Positions 47,029 to 58,940 of a stretch of DNA of 64,000 nucleotides are shown piece after piece. The position numbers and the translations under genes are program-made. Numbering within the stretch: position 1 is the stretch's first letter; every line of letters begins with the position of its first letter. The stretch spans positions 5,139,012 to 5,203,011 of the forward strand of contig OZ025878.1 in the NCBI GenBank assembly GCA_964019415.1, given 5' to 3'. The notes beneath the pieces are model-generated. The model searched no databases. It saw only the letters and a list, made by a program, of their open reading frames with translations, and was not told the origin of the DNA. Source of the stretch: Ianthella basta. Its lineage: Eukaryota > Porifera > Demospongiae > Verongiida > Ianthellidae.

Positions 47029-50000
47029 CTACAATAGCAAGGTTAAAGAATATGCCTGAGCAGATACAAGTGTTCCTCTTCGATAGTTTAATGCTCACAG
47101 AGGTGAAGTGGCATTGCAAGTAATGAGACAATACTATGAAATGCTGCATATGCCTATTAATGTACGTATCTATATAAATGTTAGTACCACCCAGTGGTAG
47201 GCTGCAGTATACCTCTCTGTCTTCTGCTCTTTTGATTTTCTCACTCTGTACCTAATGCAAGCCACGGTAACCACACAAGCTCCCCCAGAAGATACAAACA
47301 AAATAGTGACAACCACAATGATAATAGTGGTAGTACTGTCGGTTGGTGTTGCCACAGTATCCACTGGGGTTGCTGCTGCACTAGTTGGAAAGCTAGTAGG
47401 TGTACCGGAAGCTGCATAAGCACAAGAACACAGAAGTGACAGCCCTAGCAGCTGTGCAGCTATGCATGTCATTAAAAATCATACAAAGATGCTTTTATGT
47501 GTCACACTGGGTCACACTCATCAGTGCAGCACTGAAGACCCCGCCCTGTATTCATATCTCCCTCCAAACAGGTTAGCCAAAGAGATTGGGCTTGAGGCTG
47601 TCATGAAAAGCAACCATTAAGAGCGATGTGCAACATTGGTTCAGTACTATCAATCAACTGTAAGACAGCAATTTAGCTGGGGCTGCCTTGGACCGCTGGA
47701 TAGGAGGGGATATTACCCAATTTGCCTGTCTCACAAACTAAAACAGCTAGTCTGAAAACACTGCCTACAATTCAAGGCCAACAGCTCACATTTAATCTGA
47801 TTGTGAGCAGCTATATATACAGTGGTATGAGCTCGAGTTTTTTTGCATCCGCACTGTGCTTGCACGAAGCATGCTGTATGCATGCCTCCTAGATTACTGT
47901 GTGATAAAATGTCAAATGTTATTAATATTGCCATGTACACACACCTGCATGAATGTGTTCCACAAGCACCAGCAACTGATTCATGTTGGACACAAAGTTG
48001 CAGCTTGAATTAAACAACTCCAATACCAGTACACTCTCGTTTCCCATCATGGAAGAGGGCAGATCACTGATATTCAGATTACAAGTGGTTTCAGTGCTAT
48101 TCATCTCAAAGTAGCAGCAAGGACTTTGTGCCAGTTTGTAACCTATGATGAAAAATGTACGTAGGCATGAAATGGCATAACCAATGACATTGCTTTGCCA
48201 AACTTGTTTATCATGTAGTCTCATTGGGAACGAGACTGTATATCATGTTGTATGGCAATATTTTAATAATTTGGATGTATTATGTTCCTGCAATAACATT
48301 GCTTGAATGGCAATATTTTTCAGTGAATATATGAAAAGTGCATAAATTGCAAATAGATTGTAAAGCTACTAGCAAAGGGTTTTTGTACATGTGCATGGGA
48401 CCTTTCCTTCACATAACTGTACGCTTTGCCTCACTGCACATAATTCTCATCAATTTTTATGTTATGTGGAAACACCATTAAGTGATTCCTTGTAGTCTTA
48501 ATTTCTGTTAAGATGAAAGCACTGATATGGACTAGGTGCAGAAAAACTGAACACATGCAGCTCTTCTACTATAGATTCCTTCTCAATTCTATGTATTTAT
48601 GCTGCTTTGATGAGAGCTTAGCAATAGAATATTTCGGAGTTTATTAGCAAACTTTACAACTTTCAAAACAATAAGCCAGCTACTGGTATTGTCAATGGCA
48701 CAATGGTTAACAACAAGTACAGTGAAACCTGTATACAAGTCTCTGTACACAAGCTTAATGCTTAAGCTTCTTAGTTCACTTGTCCTTGGGAGGTACATGC
48801 AGGCCTCATGACTCGTGAAGTAAGAAGCATATTGCCTGGCTTAGTGCACAATAATTATATAACAAAAAGCCAACTACTACTGAGTCAATTATATTGTCTC
48901 TGTGACAATGATGCTAGTGTAAACCCATCTCAACTTACTGTCAGCAGTCTCATTGAGAAGTCTGAAGCTTTCAGTAAGACATGCCCATGTGCAAATGTTA
49001 GGGTCTGTAAGACTACTTCGCAGGATTGTAACTTCCAGTTCCACAGATGTTTTGGTATCACTGACAGTCACCTCAATTCCTGTCGTCTTCCAGGAGTACT
49101 CAGGGACTGCATTGAGGTATTGGGCAAGCCATAAATTTTAAAACAGTACCACTGTGTTGAGAACATAAGTAACAAAGATGTTCATAGCTTGCAGCAGCAA
49201 CATTATTGAATTAATTAACACAGCCAAAATGTCACTGGAATGGAACCTGCAACTGTTCAATAACCATTGCCATTTTAATGCACTAGTAAAGGACTCTGCA
49301 AACATGTCAGTGCACTCACCATTGTATATAATAACTTCCTTTGCTTGATTGCAAGAGGCATTGGTCATCTCTTGCCCAGCATGATTCAATGTCACAATTC
49401 CTGGGACAGCAGTGGCTTCAATGTCTGCATTTGTACCCTTCAAGTCAATGGCACAATTAGTGTGTAATTTCATCAGTTGGAATTGGCAGCTTGTATCTAA
49501 GGCTGTAGATGACAAGACCATACATGTATAGAGTTCCCTTACCTAGGATTTATAAGTGAACTCCTGAATGCATGTACAGCTATACAACTTACACAAAGTT
49601 ATTCCACTGCTTGTAAATGTGAGATTCAGAGAAATGGAAGCTGTACCACAAGCAGGACTGCTCCGAGTTACATTCACAAACACTTGTTTAGGCTTTACAA
49701 TTGCCTCTTCTGTATTCACTTCACTGAAGCAGAACTCTTCTTTTGCATCTATCACAATAATGCACAGATGACATCAGACACGGAACTGCTAAAAGCTATT
49801 AAACATGTTTCTATGTTGTATTGTATTGTATTACTATTAATTAGGTTCCTTTTTAAATATTCCCAGGTATAGGAGTGTATGTACAGTATACAATAACATT
49901 GCATCAACAGACGTGGCTGCCTAAATAATAACGAAGGTTTATCTTTAAAGGCATTGGTTGCATTGAGAATGGGTTATTGCAGACTATATTATAGCAGTTA

Positions 50001-52515
50001 GCTCCAAAATAGGACCATTGGAACATCAACTTTACCTTCATCCTTGATTGTGATGTCAGTTGAAGGGATCTCGCCAAGTCTGAATCCTTCTCCAAGAATT
50101 ATGATGTGTGCTTTGAATGTTTCATCACACTCTGGTATATCATCGTTCACTAGTGGAATTTCCACATTTTCCATGTTAGATCCACCGTTAAAAGTTACTG
50201 AGTACACGTCACAATGTACGTCATCCATACCTAAATATATACAAGGATACAATATGTAAGTCATATAATTTATAGTAATTTACAATCCTTCAGGCCGTGT
50301 GCCTCAGCTTACATTGAGCACTGTTGCTGGTGATGTTCAGAGTGACGTTGAAATCCTCATCACTGGCAGGGCTAGCAGTGACAGTCAATGTGAGATTTTG
50401 TCCTTCTTCCACTCTAACACTTTCTGCTTGAAATGATAAGAAAATATCTTCTTGAATGTAAACAGTTGCCTCCCGTATATCTCCCACACTTATTGCCACA
50501 TCATTTGACGTGACTGAATGACCTGACAACCGTGCCATAAAATACTCTGTGCCTTCATTTGAGATCAGGTCTCTGACAATAGGGATGCTAATCACTGCAG
50601 AAGTCGCATTGTCCACAAAGATCCCATCATAAGTGCCTCCTTTAAAGTCAAAACCAACTGCAATAGCGTCAAATTGGTATTATAATTCAAACAGCACATT
50701 TCCATAATTATGTGGCCCACATGCAAATCATCTGTCATGGCTCTTGCAGCAACACTCACCTGATGCATTGCCAATGCCGTATACTGTGTCCACTTGTACT
50801 GTATAGTTTGAGTGTGGGATAGCCTTACTGGAGTTAAGTGTGAGGCTGACACTTCCAACTGACTCATAGACAGAGTACTTTGATCTACCAAAAGTGCACA
50901 TTACTACAATAGTGTCCCGAATAGTGATGTTGGCTGAAGCTGATTTGTTTGTGTCATTGAACTCTGACAGTAACTCTACAGTGAAGTACTCCTCATCCTC
51001 ATCCACCTGGTCATGATGAATTAGAATCTCCACAAGGGCAGAGTTAGATCCCTTGGAAAACACGGCTCTGATGTCTTCATTACCAGTAAGTGTGGCATAG
51101 TCACTTCCAACTTCATATATGATGCAAGACAATCATAACACGCATGTAGTACAAGCATGGGATATCTTAAATAATACCACCAATATATGCTAATATGTTC
51201 CTATTTGTGCATGCATGGAGTGCATGCAGCAGTAATGTTAGGCAGGGATAAAAATTGAGATGGGGGATTGGGGGATACTATTGATAGATGCTTAATTAGC
51301 ACTTGACTGCTGCACACCCCCATGAGAATGGGCGCAGCTACTACCATGCATCTAAAGCTATGACTGAGACATCATATCTAACATCTGTGTACCCTCAACA
51401 TCATGCAGCTATGTTTAAATCCCTGGATGTGCTTGGCTCATGTGAATGGAGTGACAAATTCTCATACAAACTGAATGTTATTATTGAGAGATCAATTCAT
51501 TGCAGTAATCCACTGCAACAGCCAGGCCGGCTAGGTTGAACAAGGGCAAATCACTGGGTATTACACCTACCAGCCTTTAGATCTACACCATAGTGTGTCA
51601 GGAGGCTGGGGGGCGGAGCCCGACTGATAACAACCAGTGATTGCCAGTTGTGTTTACTGCCTCAATTGTTCTGAGTAAGTAGTCTGTCAGCCCCAGCCGA
51701 ATTGGTCCATAGTAGATCAAGAAGAAAGCTGGCAAGCTGAATTAACTTACTTCTTCTTGATCTGCAATGGACCAATTCTTATGTGATTATGTCAAACAAT
51801 GTCAACACTACATACTGTAAGCTAGTATTTGAAATATTATGCCTTTATGTACAGTGTCAGGTTGTATAATTCATGTGGAACCCTTACTCTCTGTGGAACC
51901 CTTATTCTCTGTGAGAAGTGGTGGAATGCTGCTTGTATATTGTCTTTCAACAATATTTTCAATAGTACAGTAGAACCTGTCTATGATGGTCACTGTGTTA
52001 GGCTTCCACCTATATCTCTAAACAGCACCAAAGCTTTGCAATCTATGTCTGTAGAGCAGCCACCTCTATAAAGGTCAGTTAGAACTGGGCCACAGGCGGT
52101 TATCTTAGACAGGTTTCCTATGTCTGTAGAGCAGCCACCTCTATAAAGGTCAGTTAGAACTGGGCCACAGGCGGTTATCTTAGACTGGTTTCATTGTATA
52201 ATTATGTGCTAGCACATGCACAGTAAATGTAGCTTACACATAGCTGATCCATTCTTCAATCGCACTGCCATGGACAGCTCTTCTGTAGCTGTTAAGGTTG
52301 ATACCAACTCAATTGTAACTGACTGCAGTACTTCAAATGTAACATACGTGGCAGCAGAGAAATGATAAAAGCCTGCAGTGGCAGTTCAGAGATTATACTT
52401 GAATTTGATTATAATTATTTTGCCAACAATGGAAGTTGCTTGCTATTGTAATTATAATTTTACCCCTAGCCCTCCCACACATGTACATGCCCACACACAC
52501 ACAGCATACACACAC

Positions 52516-52589
<74 letters not shown>

Positions 52590-55500
52590 TCAGTGAATGT
52601 GCCAATACTATTTATTTAGGCACCATTACCATGGATACCATATTTTCTCAGGCTTGGTAGTGTGTGTATAGTGCAAACCTGCAACTGATGCAATTCACTT
52701 CCGGTAACATGCACGCGGATTGGAGGTTTGCGCAGGTTTGGTTTGCACATAACATAATTATGTATATATACCACACTTTCAGGGAATATAATTATTAATG
52801 ATATATTCCTTGGCCTTCAGCCTTAAGAATATCCCCTAATACATCATCTTACATACATAATACATTATTTCAGTTAAATCTGCATGGGAGAAGTATCTCC
52901 AGCAGTCCTTATCAAGCATTGCTTTCCACAAATCTTGCTGATCTTCTCTCTACATGCCCCAGATTGTCAGGATGGTGTCTGAATAAGTTCGTTTAGCCCC
53001 CATGCCATGCCTGCCCTTTGCCTTGGGCTTCCACATTAGCAGTTGGCATACTGGTTGTGGGGCATAGCCGCTCATACAAGCACAGTGACCAACAAGCTAA
53101 GTCTTTCTGCTACTGGCTGTATGTTTTGACACACTAGAGCATTGGTCTAATGATCTTGCCATCTAATCCCTAGGGCATACCACAGTAGCCGGGTGTAGGT
53201 ACCATTCAGAGCTCTCTCTAACCCCTTGGTCAGTGTCCATGCCTCTGCTCCATAGAACTAAACAGTCTCTACAGTGGCTTGAAAAAGACGTGATGTTACT
53301 GGTCACATTAGACCGCCACACCCTGTGCATCCACTTGCATGCCTGCCAAGCTTGAGCTCGTTGAACCTCAAAATCTCTCCTTGATGACAGTACCCAGCTA
53401 CCAAGGTACTTGAAATCTTTGGTCTGGACAATTGGACCTTCAATCACTGTCAGTTCTGGATCAGCCTTGAAGTCACCCACTAACATGTATTCCATCTTCT
53501 TACAGTTGATCTTCAGACCAACAGTTAGTGCCTCCTTTTCCACACTAGTGAGTAGAGCCTGTGCATCTTCATGGCTGTGTGAGAGCAAGACAATGTCATC
53601 TGCAAAGTCCAGGTCTAATACTGCAATTGCAAGAGAAGATGATTGTGATTGGGTGTCCCCACGTGGACTGATGATCAAGCCATGGGACTCATCAGGCATG
53701 GCACATCTCAAACCCCGGTTGACCACCTTTACAAAACAGTATAGTGCTAGACTTTTCCCTTGCAGTACCTCAGCAGCTCAGTGACTCGATCAGCTGTGAC
53801 CAGGACCAAGCCAGGAGCACAGCCAGCCTTAAGAGCTTTCACTGCCGAATCTAGTTCCTCGCTGGTAATGGGTACTTGCTCAAATTGGGGTGATGATTGA
53901 AAAACTGGTTCACAATGAATGGGCACTGTGGTGACACTGAAATCAGCAGGTGACAAGAGAGTTTCAAAATGACTCCTCCACACTTGGCTTGAGTCATTCA
54001 GTATAGGTGTCTGCAGCAATGATGCTCTGTGCTCTCACCTTCCTTCCTGTGAGCACACGTACTGACCAGTTGCCATGCAGCTTTGTGTTGATTAGCCTCA
54101 TCATAACACTCTGCTTCCTTCCTCAATGATTGCGAGATGATAAGTCTCTTCACGCTTCCTTCAATGAAGGTAAAATAAAGCTCAGGCTGCAAGCTCAACC
54201 TTCCTCCTGGCTACTGCACTGCTCCTGTTTGCTTGAAGGGCTCTGTGGGCATTCACCAGTTCTTGACAGGATTCTTGGATGCCTTCATCCTTCGTCCTTC
54301 GTCCTCGGCCCAAGATATTACCCTCTGCATAGCTGACAAGGCAGGAACAGATGTAGTTGCAGTTCTAATGGCATTATGAAAATAGTAAGTACTTCACTTT
54401 TCCATCTATCTACTCTACAAGAACCTTTGATGTGACTGATGACGTCAGCATGACATTCATGGTTTGTGTGAAGCCTGTCCCAGTTCCTAAGAGTGCAGCG
54501 TGTAACTTTGGTCTTCTTTGTGACCTGGTGCCAGCAACACTTAACAACGGCGGCTGCATAATCGGATTTGACATTGTGCACTTGCTTGGCCTCACAGTCA
54601 AGGAAGGATGAGCACCACTTTCTTCGAGCAACGATGTGATCTAGATCTGCCTCATGTCTGCCTCTAGGTCCATAGAAGGTGACTAGTCGGTACTTACGTT
54701 TCTGGAATTGGCCGTTCACAGCCACCAAATCTGTCCCATTTGCCAGATCACGTAGCAGATCTCGATTGCAATTCAGCCCTTGTCATGGCAATGTTTCAGT
54801 TCAGCATCACTTGAAGAGGATGTATGTATTTGAAACATTGATCGGATGCATCCTCTTCAAGACATAAGGACTCCCTATCGGATCAGCATTCTACTGTATA
54901 TACCTAAAAAGCAGTCCAATTAGTTATGACATAGTAAACTACCTAGCTTTAAGAAAAATTTTGCATAAAAAACTTTGCATAATTATTCATAGTATTATAC
55001 ATAATATTCTTCATCCTATCTGCAAAGGTATGATATTCCATCAAAAGTAGTAGATCTCAATTGCGATTCAGCCCTTGTTGTGGGCAATGTTTTGATTCAG
55101 CATCACTGAAGAGGATGTATGTATTTGAAACATTGATCGAATACATCCTTTTCGAGTGTGGCATAACACATTTCAGAATGGAAATATCAGTGCCATTTAC
55201 AAGACTGCACAGTTGTTCTTGTTAATTAGGCTGAAAGTGAATTGAATTACATTAAAACAACAAGAAAGCAAAAATGGACACCTTGCACCTCGTGATATAT
55301 GAGCCAACATCTGCAGGAAACACTTGACTACCTAATTTGTTTCGTAATGATTTGGGATGGTAGGCATCTATGTGATTATCATCATACTGAAGTGGCCTTT
55401 TGATATGCCTACCACTGTATCACATACAGAGCAGTGGGTGAATGTGTATGAGAGTAGGAATGAATGCTCAGTTAACCTTCTTTGGTGAAAAACATAGCTG

Positions 55501-56829
55501 ATTCAATGAAACCACCAACTATAAACACCATCACCCTGTAGATGCCTGCTGGAGGAGCCGTGATGGTTAGTCTTCCGGCAGCGCCTTGGGCTGCTCCGCC
55601 AACTGAGAAGAAGTCGACAGTCAATTTTTAATTAAAGCAATAATCACAGCAACATATACATATACCTATGTTTCTGCATGCAGTGTACGCCAGGATGTGT
55701 GTGCATGCGTGTACACATATGACTAGGACATAGGAAGACAGGCAGGGCAATTGTTAGGCAGTGTCTCACCAACTAAGTCACAATTGTAGTCCCGCACTTC
55801 ATAGCTTATGATTGGGGTGTCAGGGTTCCAGGTAATGGCCATTGGTCTTGCAACTTCTATACAAAGTTGAACAACTGCAGCAAGCAAACGAACGAGAGCG
55901 AAGCACATACCGCAAAAACAGCAAGTCATTGAATTGGTTAACAACTTACAGAGATTAACTGATGGGAAAAGATGTAGAGGTGGAAAGCATCTAGGATCAA
56001 CTAAATCTACACACTCATTGGTTGGTTGATAGAGATACTGTCCATTCTTACAATACTGTCCATTCTTACAATAGCATCCTGGACCATTTGAGACCATTCC
56101 ATTTGGACATACATTCTTGCTATCACACTGTATGTATTCACGATCAGGATCGAGACACTCCTTTTGTGGACCACCCCCTGGAGTAGACACGGGTACAATG
56201 AGACAGATAAGAGATAGTAATACTTACTGACTTATACTACCCAGTATATCCACACATACTGCACAAGCAATCAGTGTCATGTACCCTATACATTGACAAC
56301 ATTACCATGCTGTCTGATTCAAGATATATACACCTTCACTTCAAGCTCACATGTGAACACTATTGAGTTGCTTCTGTAACACGTTGCAGGACAATTAGTC
56401 CATAGTACGAATCTATCATCACTGATAGCACCATCCACACACTGAGGACGTATGTCAACTGGAATCTGGCACAGTGCATTGGCAGGGCCTAAAGCAGTCA
56501 CAATAAGGCATAGCAAGTTAAGCTGGTGAATAGCTTACAGTGGAATCATTGCAGCTAGTGCACTAACAATACCAGACAGTCCTTGATCCCTAGTCAAAGT
56601 ACTTACATATGCTAGAGCCATAAATTGTCGTCCGGGCTTCGTCCGTCAGCTCTACCAAGCACACAGGATTTCTCCAGTAGGTCTGGACAGACCACTGATT
56701 GTCAGAGGATATCAGGAATGCAGCTTGGTATGTGACCAATACACTGCAATACTCTTGGGCATCAGCGACACCACCTTGGCTGAGGAGTGTTGCTAACATA
56801 AGAAAGAGTCGCAAACAGCACATAAGCAT
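44238..56829 (-). CDS. Gene C: receptor tyrosine kinase with Calx-beta ectodomain
   Basis: Twenty-two exons with GT-AG junctions whose phases all close give about 3957 nt and 1318 residues. The order is signal peptide, Cys-rich region, FN3-like module, Calx-beta repeats, four Cys-bearing exons, a transmembrane helix near residue 880, a juxtamembrane segment, a tyrosine kinase (about 950-1260) and a short tail. It should bind an extracellular cue at the plasma membrane and phosphorylate tyrosines. Exons 1-13 are all joined by phase-1 introns; the kinase exons use mixed phases. No stop or frameshift was found. A LINE lies in the intron between exons 5 and 6. Calx-beta is not a standard module of bilaterian RTKs, so the combination is unusual. 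The ligand is unknown. Confidence 0.85.
45864..45928. repeat. 18-bp tandem repeat, about 3.6 copies
   Basis: The unit CCATTATAGTAAAACACT is repeated three times exactly plus a partial copy, in the gene C intron between exons 17 and 18. Confidence 0.9.
47213..47411 (-). CDS. Gene C exon 14: stalk and transmembrane helix
   Basis: A Thr/Pro/Ser/Ala-rich stalk ([18 protein letters not shown]) is followed by the helix [20 protein letters not shown] and a basic stop-transfer ([11 protein letters not shown]). The exon starts after a pyrimidine-rich TGCAG acceptor and joins exon 13 in phase 1. The same frame is open upstream to an ATG at 47470-47472, which would give a signal-peptide-like start; see findings. 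Confidence 0.85.
47945..49748 (-). CDS. Gene C exons 10-13: membrane-proximal Cys modules of unknown type
   Basis: Exons are 49593-49748, 49320-49496, 48939-49106 and 47945-48142 (156, 177, 168, 198 nt), all phase 1. They are strand-rich with several cysteines and N-glycosylation sequons (NVT, NLT, NAS, NET, NST, NSS). Exon 10 begins right after the last Calx-beta end and may contain another N-half ([20 protein letters not shown]). I do not recognise a named domain. They join in frame to the transmembrane exon. Confidence 0.7.
50036..52372 (-). CDS. Gene C exons 6-9: Calx-beta repeats
   Basis: Exons are 52238-52372 (N-half, [20 protein letters not shown]), 50760-51110 (C-half [20 protein letters not shown] plus next N-half), 50313-50657 (C-half [18 protein letters not shown] plus next N-half) and 50036-50230 (C-half, [18 protein letters not shown]). 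That gives three complete repeats. The acidic D-x-x-x-E-x-x-E-x-F turn and the [12 protein letters not shown] ends fit calcium-binding Calx-beta. In gene A most halves are on separate exons, while here two exons carry a C-half fused to the next N-half, indicating intron loss or gain. Confidence 0.82.
51966..52195. repeat. Dispersed repeat copy 2 with internal ~77-bp tandem duplication
   Basis: It starts CAGTAGAACCTGTCTATGAT and contains TGTCTGTAGAGCAGCCACC ... TTATCTTAGACAGGTTTC twice in tandem (from about 52045 and 52122). Same family as 36490 and 63482. It lies in the gene C intron before exon 6. Confidence 0.65.
52519..52584. repeat. (CA)n microsatellite
   Basis: Pure CA tract in the intron between gene C exons 5 and 6. 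Confidence 0.95.
52870..54790 (-). mobile_element. LINE with APE-type endonuclease and RT, decayed
   Basis: On minus, the end of an endonuclease ([20 protein letters not shown], with the D-H-I pattern of APE nucleases, about 54650) is followed by a linker ([12 protein letters not shown]), an RT start ([20 protein letters not shown]), then the palm [20 protein letters not shown] and [13 protein letters not shown], then a tail ([19 protein letters not shown]). The middle of RT is missing and frames shift several times. The clade is probably the CR1/Craft-like or RTE side of APE LINEs, not settled. It is inserted in a gene C intron on the same strand. Confidence 0.8.
54750..54862. repeat. Direct repeat with hairpin, copy 1
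   Basis: This matches 55047-55162 (TAGATCTC-ATTGC-ATTCAGCCCTTG ... GAAGAGGATGTATGTATTTG). Copy 1 has 13-bp perfect arms CTTGAAGAGGATG / CATCCTCTTCAAG around TTTGAAACATTGATC. Confidence 0.7.
55047..55162. repeat. Direct repeat with hairpin, copy 2
   Basis: The second copy of 54750-54862, with ACTGAAGAGGATGTATG and TTTGAAACATTGATCG. The right arm is more diverged (CATCCTTTTCGAG). Confidence 0.7.
55477..56829 (-). CDS. Gene C exons 1-5: signal peptide, Cys-rich and FN3-like modules
   Basis: Exons are 56607-56829, 56351-56488, 55950-56177, 55770-55874 and 55477-55602. The ATG at 56827-56829 starts [20 protein letters not shown], a signal peptide; an ATG 15 bases upstream is also in frame. Exon 2 is Cys-rich. 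Exon 3 ([18 protein letters not shown]) resembles a TIL/EGF-like Cys module with an 18-bp in-frame repeat (CKNGQY twice). Exons 4-5 form an FN3-like pattern ([34 protein letters not shown]). I chose the exon 2 donor GTGAGC at 56350 because it alone gives phase 1. Confidence 0.7.
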
Positions 56830-57140
56830 AGTAAAATCTAGCAACCACGCAGTAAGCTACGTAGAGCAAACACTAACTAGCAGCAAAGAGTACGAATAAC
56901 CACATCCTTAACACAACTTTGTTGCAGGATTGCTGATTCAGAACCGGCACACCAGTGACAAGATGAGCCACCGGGTATCCTTTTAACTAAGTACTGCCTG
57001 ACTAGTATTTGAAACTAATTGGCATGTATTGTAGTGCTACATGGTTTGTGTCACAAGTTAAGTGCATAACTGTTTGAAGTTTTTTACATAGTAAGTGATT
57101 CAATGAATCAGCTACCCTATTCGCCAAAGAAGGTTACCTC
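56830..57140. other. Gene C 5' flank
   Basis: Presumed promoter and 5' UTR region. I see no TATA box at a typical position and no coding sequence. Confidence 0.4.
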
Positions 57141-57453
57141 AACACTCTCCTATTCTTATACACATTCATTTCTATGGCTCCACATGTATAATTGCGTGTT
57201 ATGCTACAGGCACTGACTGTCAAAGCTATCGACGTGCTGATGGAGCAGAAACAGTTACCATCTACCTTCTGGGCAACAGAGTGGACAAGCAGTCATTCTA
57301 ATACAGAGTCTAATCATTAGGAGGAAGAGAACAGTAGTTTAGATTCACAGCTGATATAGTATACCTCTCTTGATTGTATAGGAAGCAGTTGCTGTACAGG
57401 TGCAGGTACTTTTCAGCTAGTACTAGGTGAACCACTAGCAAGCAGCTGTTTTG
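57141..57453. repeat. Long inverted duplication, left arm
   Basis: Reverse complement of 60239-60808, about 313 bases here. Matching blocks include AACACTCTCCT, CATTTCTATGGCTCCACATG, GGCACTGACTG and GCAGTTGCTGTACAGGT. The right arm has about 270 extra bases (60488-60758). Confidence 0.7.
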
Positions 57454-57586
57454 TATCCCATTTCTCCAATTTAAAAATGGTTACACCAGGTGTGAGATTA
57501 ATGTATCAGATGCAATTATGCTTTACTGGCCACTAAAACACCACACTTAATCTTTAATGTTCAGTAAGAACTCGGAATGCATCATC

Positions 57587-57750
57587 ATCACTCCTCACAT
57601 CATGTGGCAGGAGCAACACAAGGAAATAATCCCGACGAAATGTACATACATGTAGTATGTTATGCAGTTTAGCTTTCTAATCATGCATAGCACTTCAGCC
57701 CAAAGATGATTCTCAACTGCAATACAGATTGACCATTGTATGTTGCAGGC
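57587..57750. repeat. Direct repeat, copy 1 (partner 58473-58610)
   Basis: ACTCCTCACATCATG-GGCAGGAGCAACAC recurs at 58481, followed by similar sequence to about TTGACCATTGTATG / TTGAGCATTGTAATG. Non-coding; probably a dispersed repeat. Confidence 0.6.
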
Positions 57751-58887
57751 ATAGTTTTGAAAGCTAAGCTGCTATTCCACCTTCTCTATAAAATTACATA
57801 TGTTTCTTATAAAATCAACACAGCATCAAAGACTATGGTTTATACAGGATCAGAAGAAAAGGAACAAGTTAATACACAGAGAATATTGCTGGGATTACGA
57901 TCTGATACTGCCTGAACCATAATGTACGTAATTGAAAGAAATGTTATTCTCTAGTACAGGACATGCGTGGTTGCTGTAAGTCTGAAATGAGCTTAATCTG
58001 TACCGCTGTGTGAACTGATTAGTGATTAATTAATGAAGTGGGCCTCAGTCCTATAGGAAGGTGTGGTGATTGACCTGGGCACCTCTCGCGCACATTACAG
58101 CTGAGCACAACAGTTCAAATCCATGGCTAACAGTTTGTGTCACAATTCGTTTCAAACTTTCCTGACTTTTCATGTACACTGTGTGAGAAGGCTGTCTTAG
58201 TCAGATTTGTATATACATGATATTCATTGGCGCTGACCCACATACACCTACATGTGACAAGTAATCAATTAAGAACACAGTTTCACACTTCCATGACTCC
58301 ATTAATTGACAGCAGCACAAGTTTCACCCTTCACCTTGTACTTGGGTTTCCTCATCAGGCAACACGGAAATTTGGTTCAGTGCTCTCGGAAATGTTAGAA
58401 TGAAATGCAGTTAATATGGGACAGTTTATCATTACCCATAAACAATTTCAATGCACTCTGATTAGTCAGATTCACTCCTCACATCATGCAGCAGGAGCAA
58501 CACCATGAAATGATTCTGAGCCAGATCTGTGTTATATAGCTTAGCCTTCAATCATGTGTGACACTGCAACCCAAGATTTTTGTCAACTTCAATACCAATT
58601 GAGCATTGTAATGGACATTTATAATTTGAAAACGAAGTTGCCTTGCTCAGAATTAGTCCATTCATAATATGTTAATTTAATTAATAAACTTATTTCACAC
58701 CAATTGCCAGATGGAAGGACTGGGAAGATTTGTTAGGCTTTCTGTCAAGACATGGTTTGTGAAGTGCATTGTACATGTTACAGAGTGCATGCATTTCTGG
58801 AAACCAATCCCATCCCTACATCTCTGAATTAGTTGGTCTTTCAGTGGCACTTCCATGCAGATCAAGACAGCAATTTCTGCAGCATAA

Positions 58888-58940
58888 GCATTTTGTGTGC
58901 ATGGGGTCATCATAATGATGACCCCATGCACACAAAATGC
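58888..58940. repeat. Perfect 26-bp palindrome with 1-base spacer
   Basis: Left arm 58888-58913 (from GCATTTTGTG to TCATCAT), spacer A at 58914, right arm 58915-58940 its exact reverse complement. It would extrude as a 26-bp hairpin. Confidence 0.95.
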
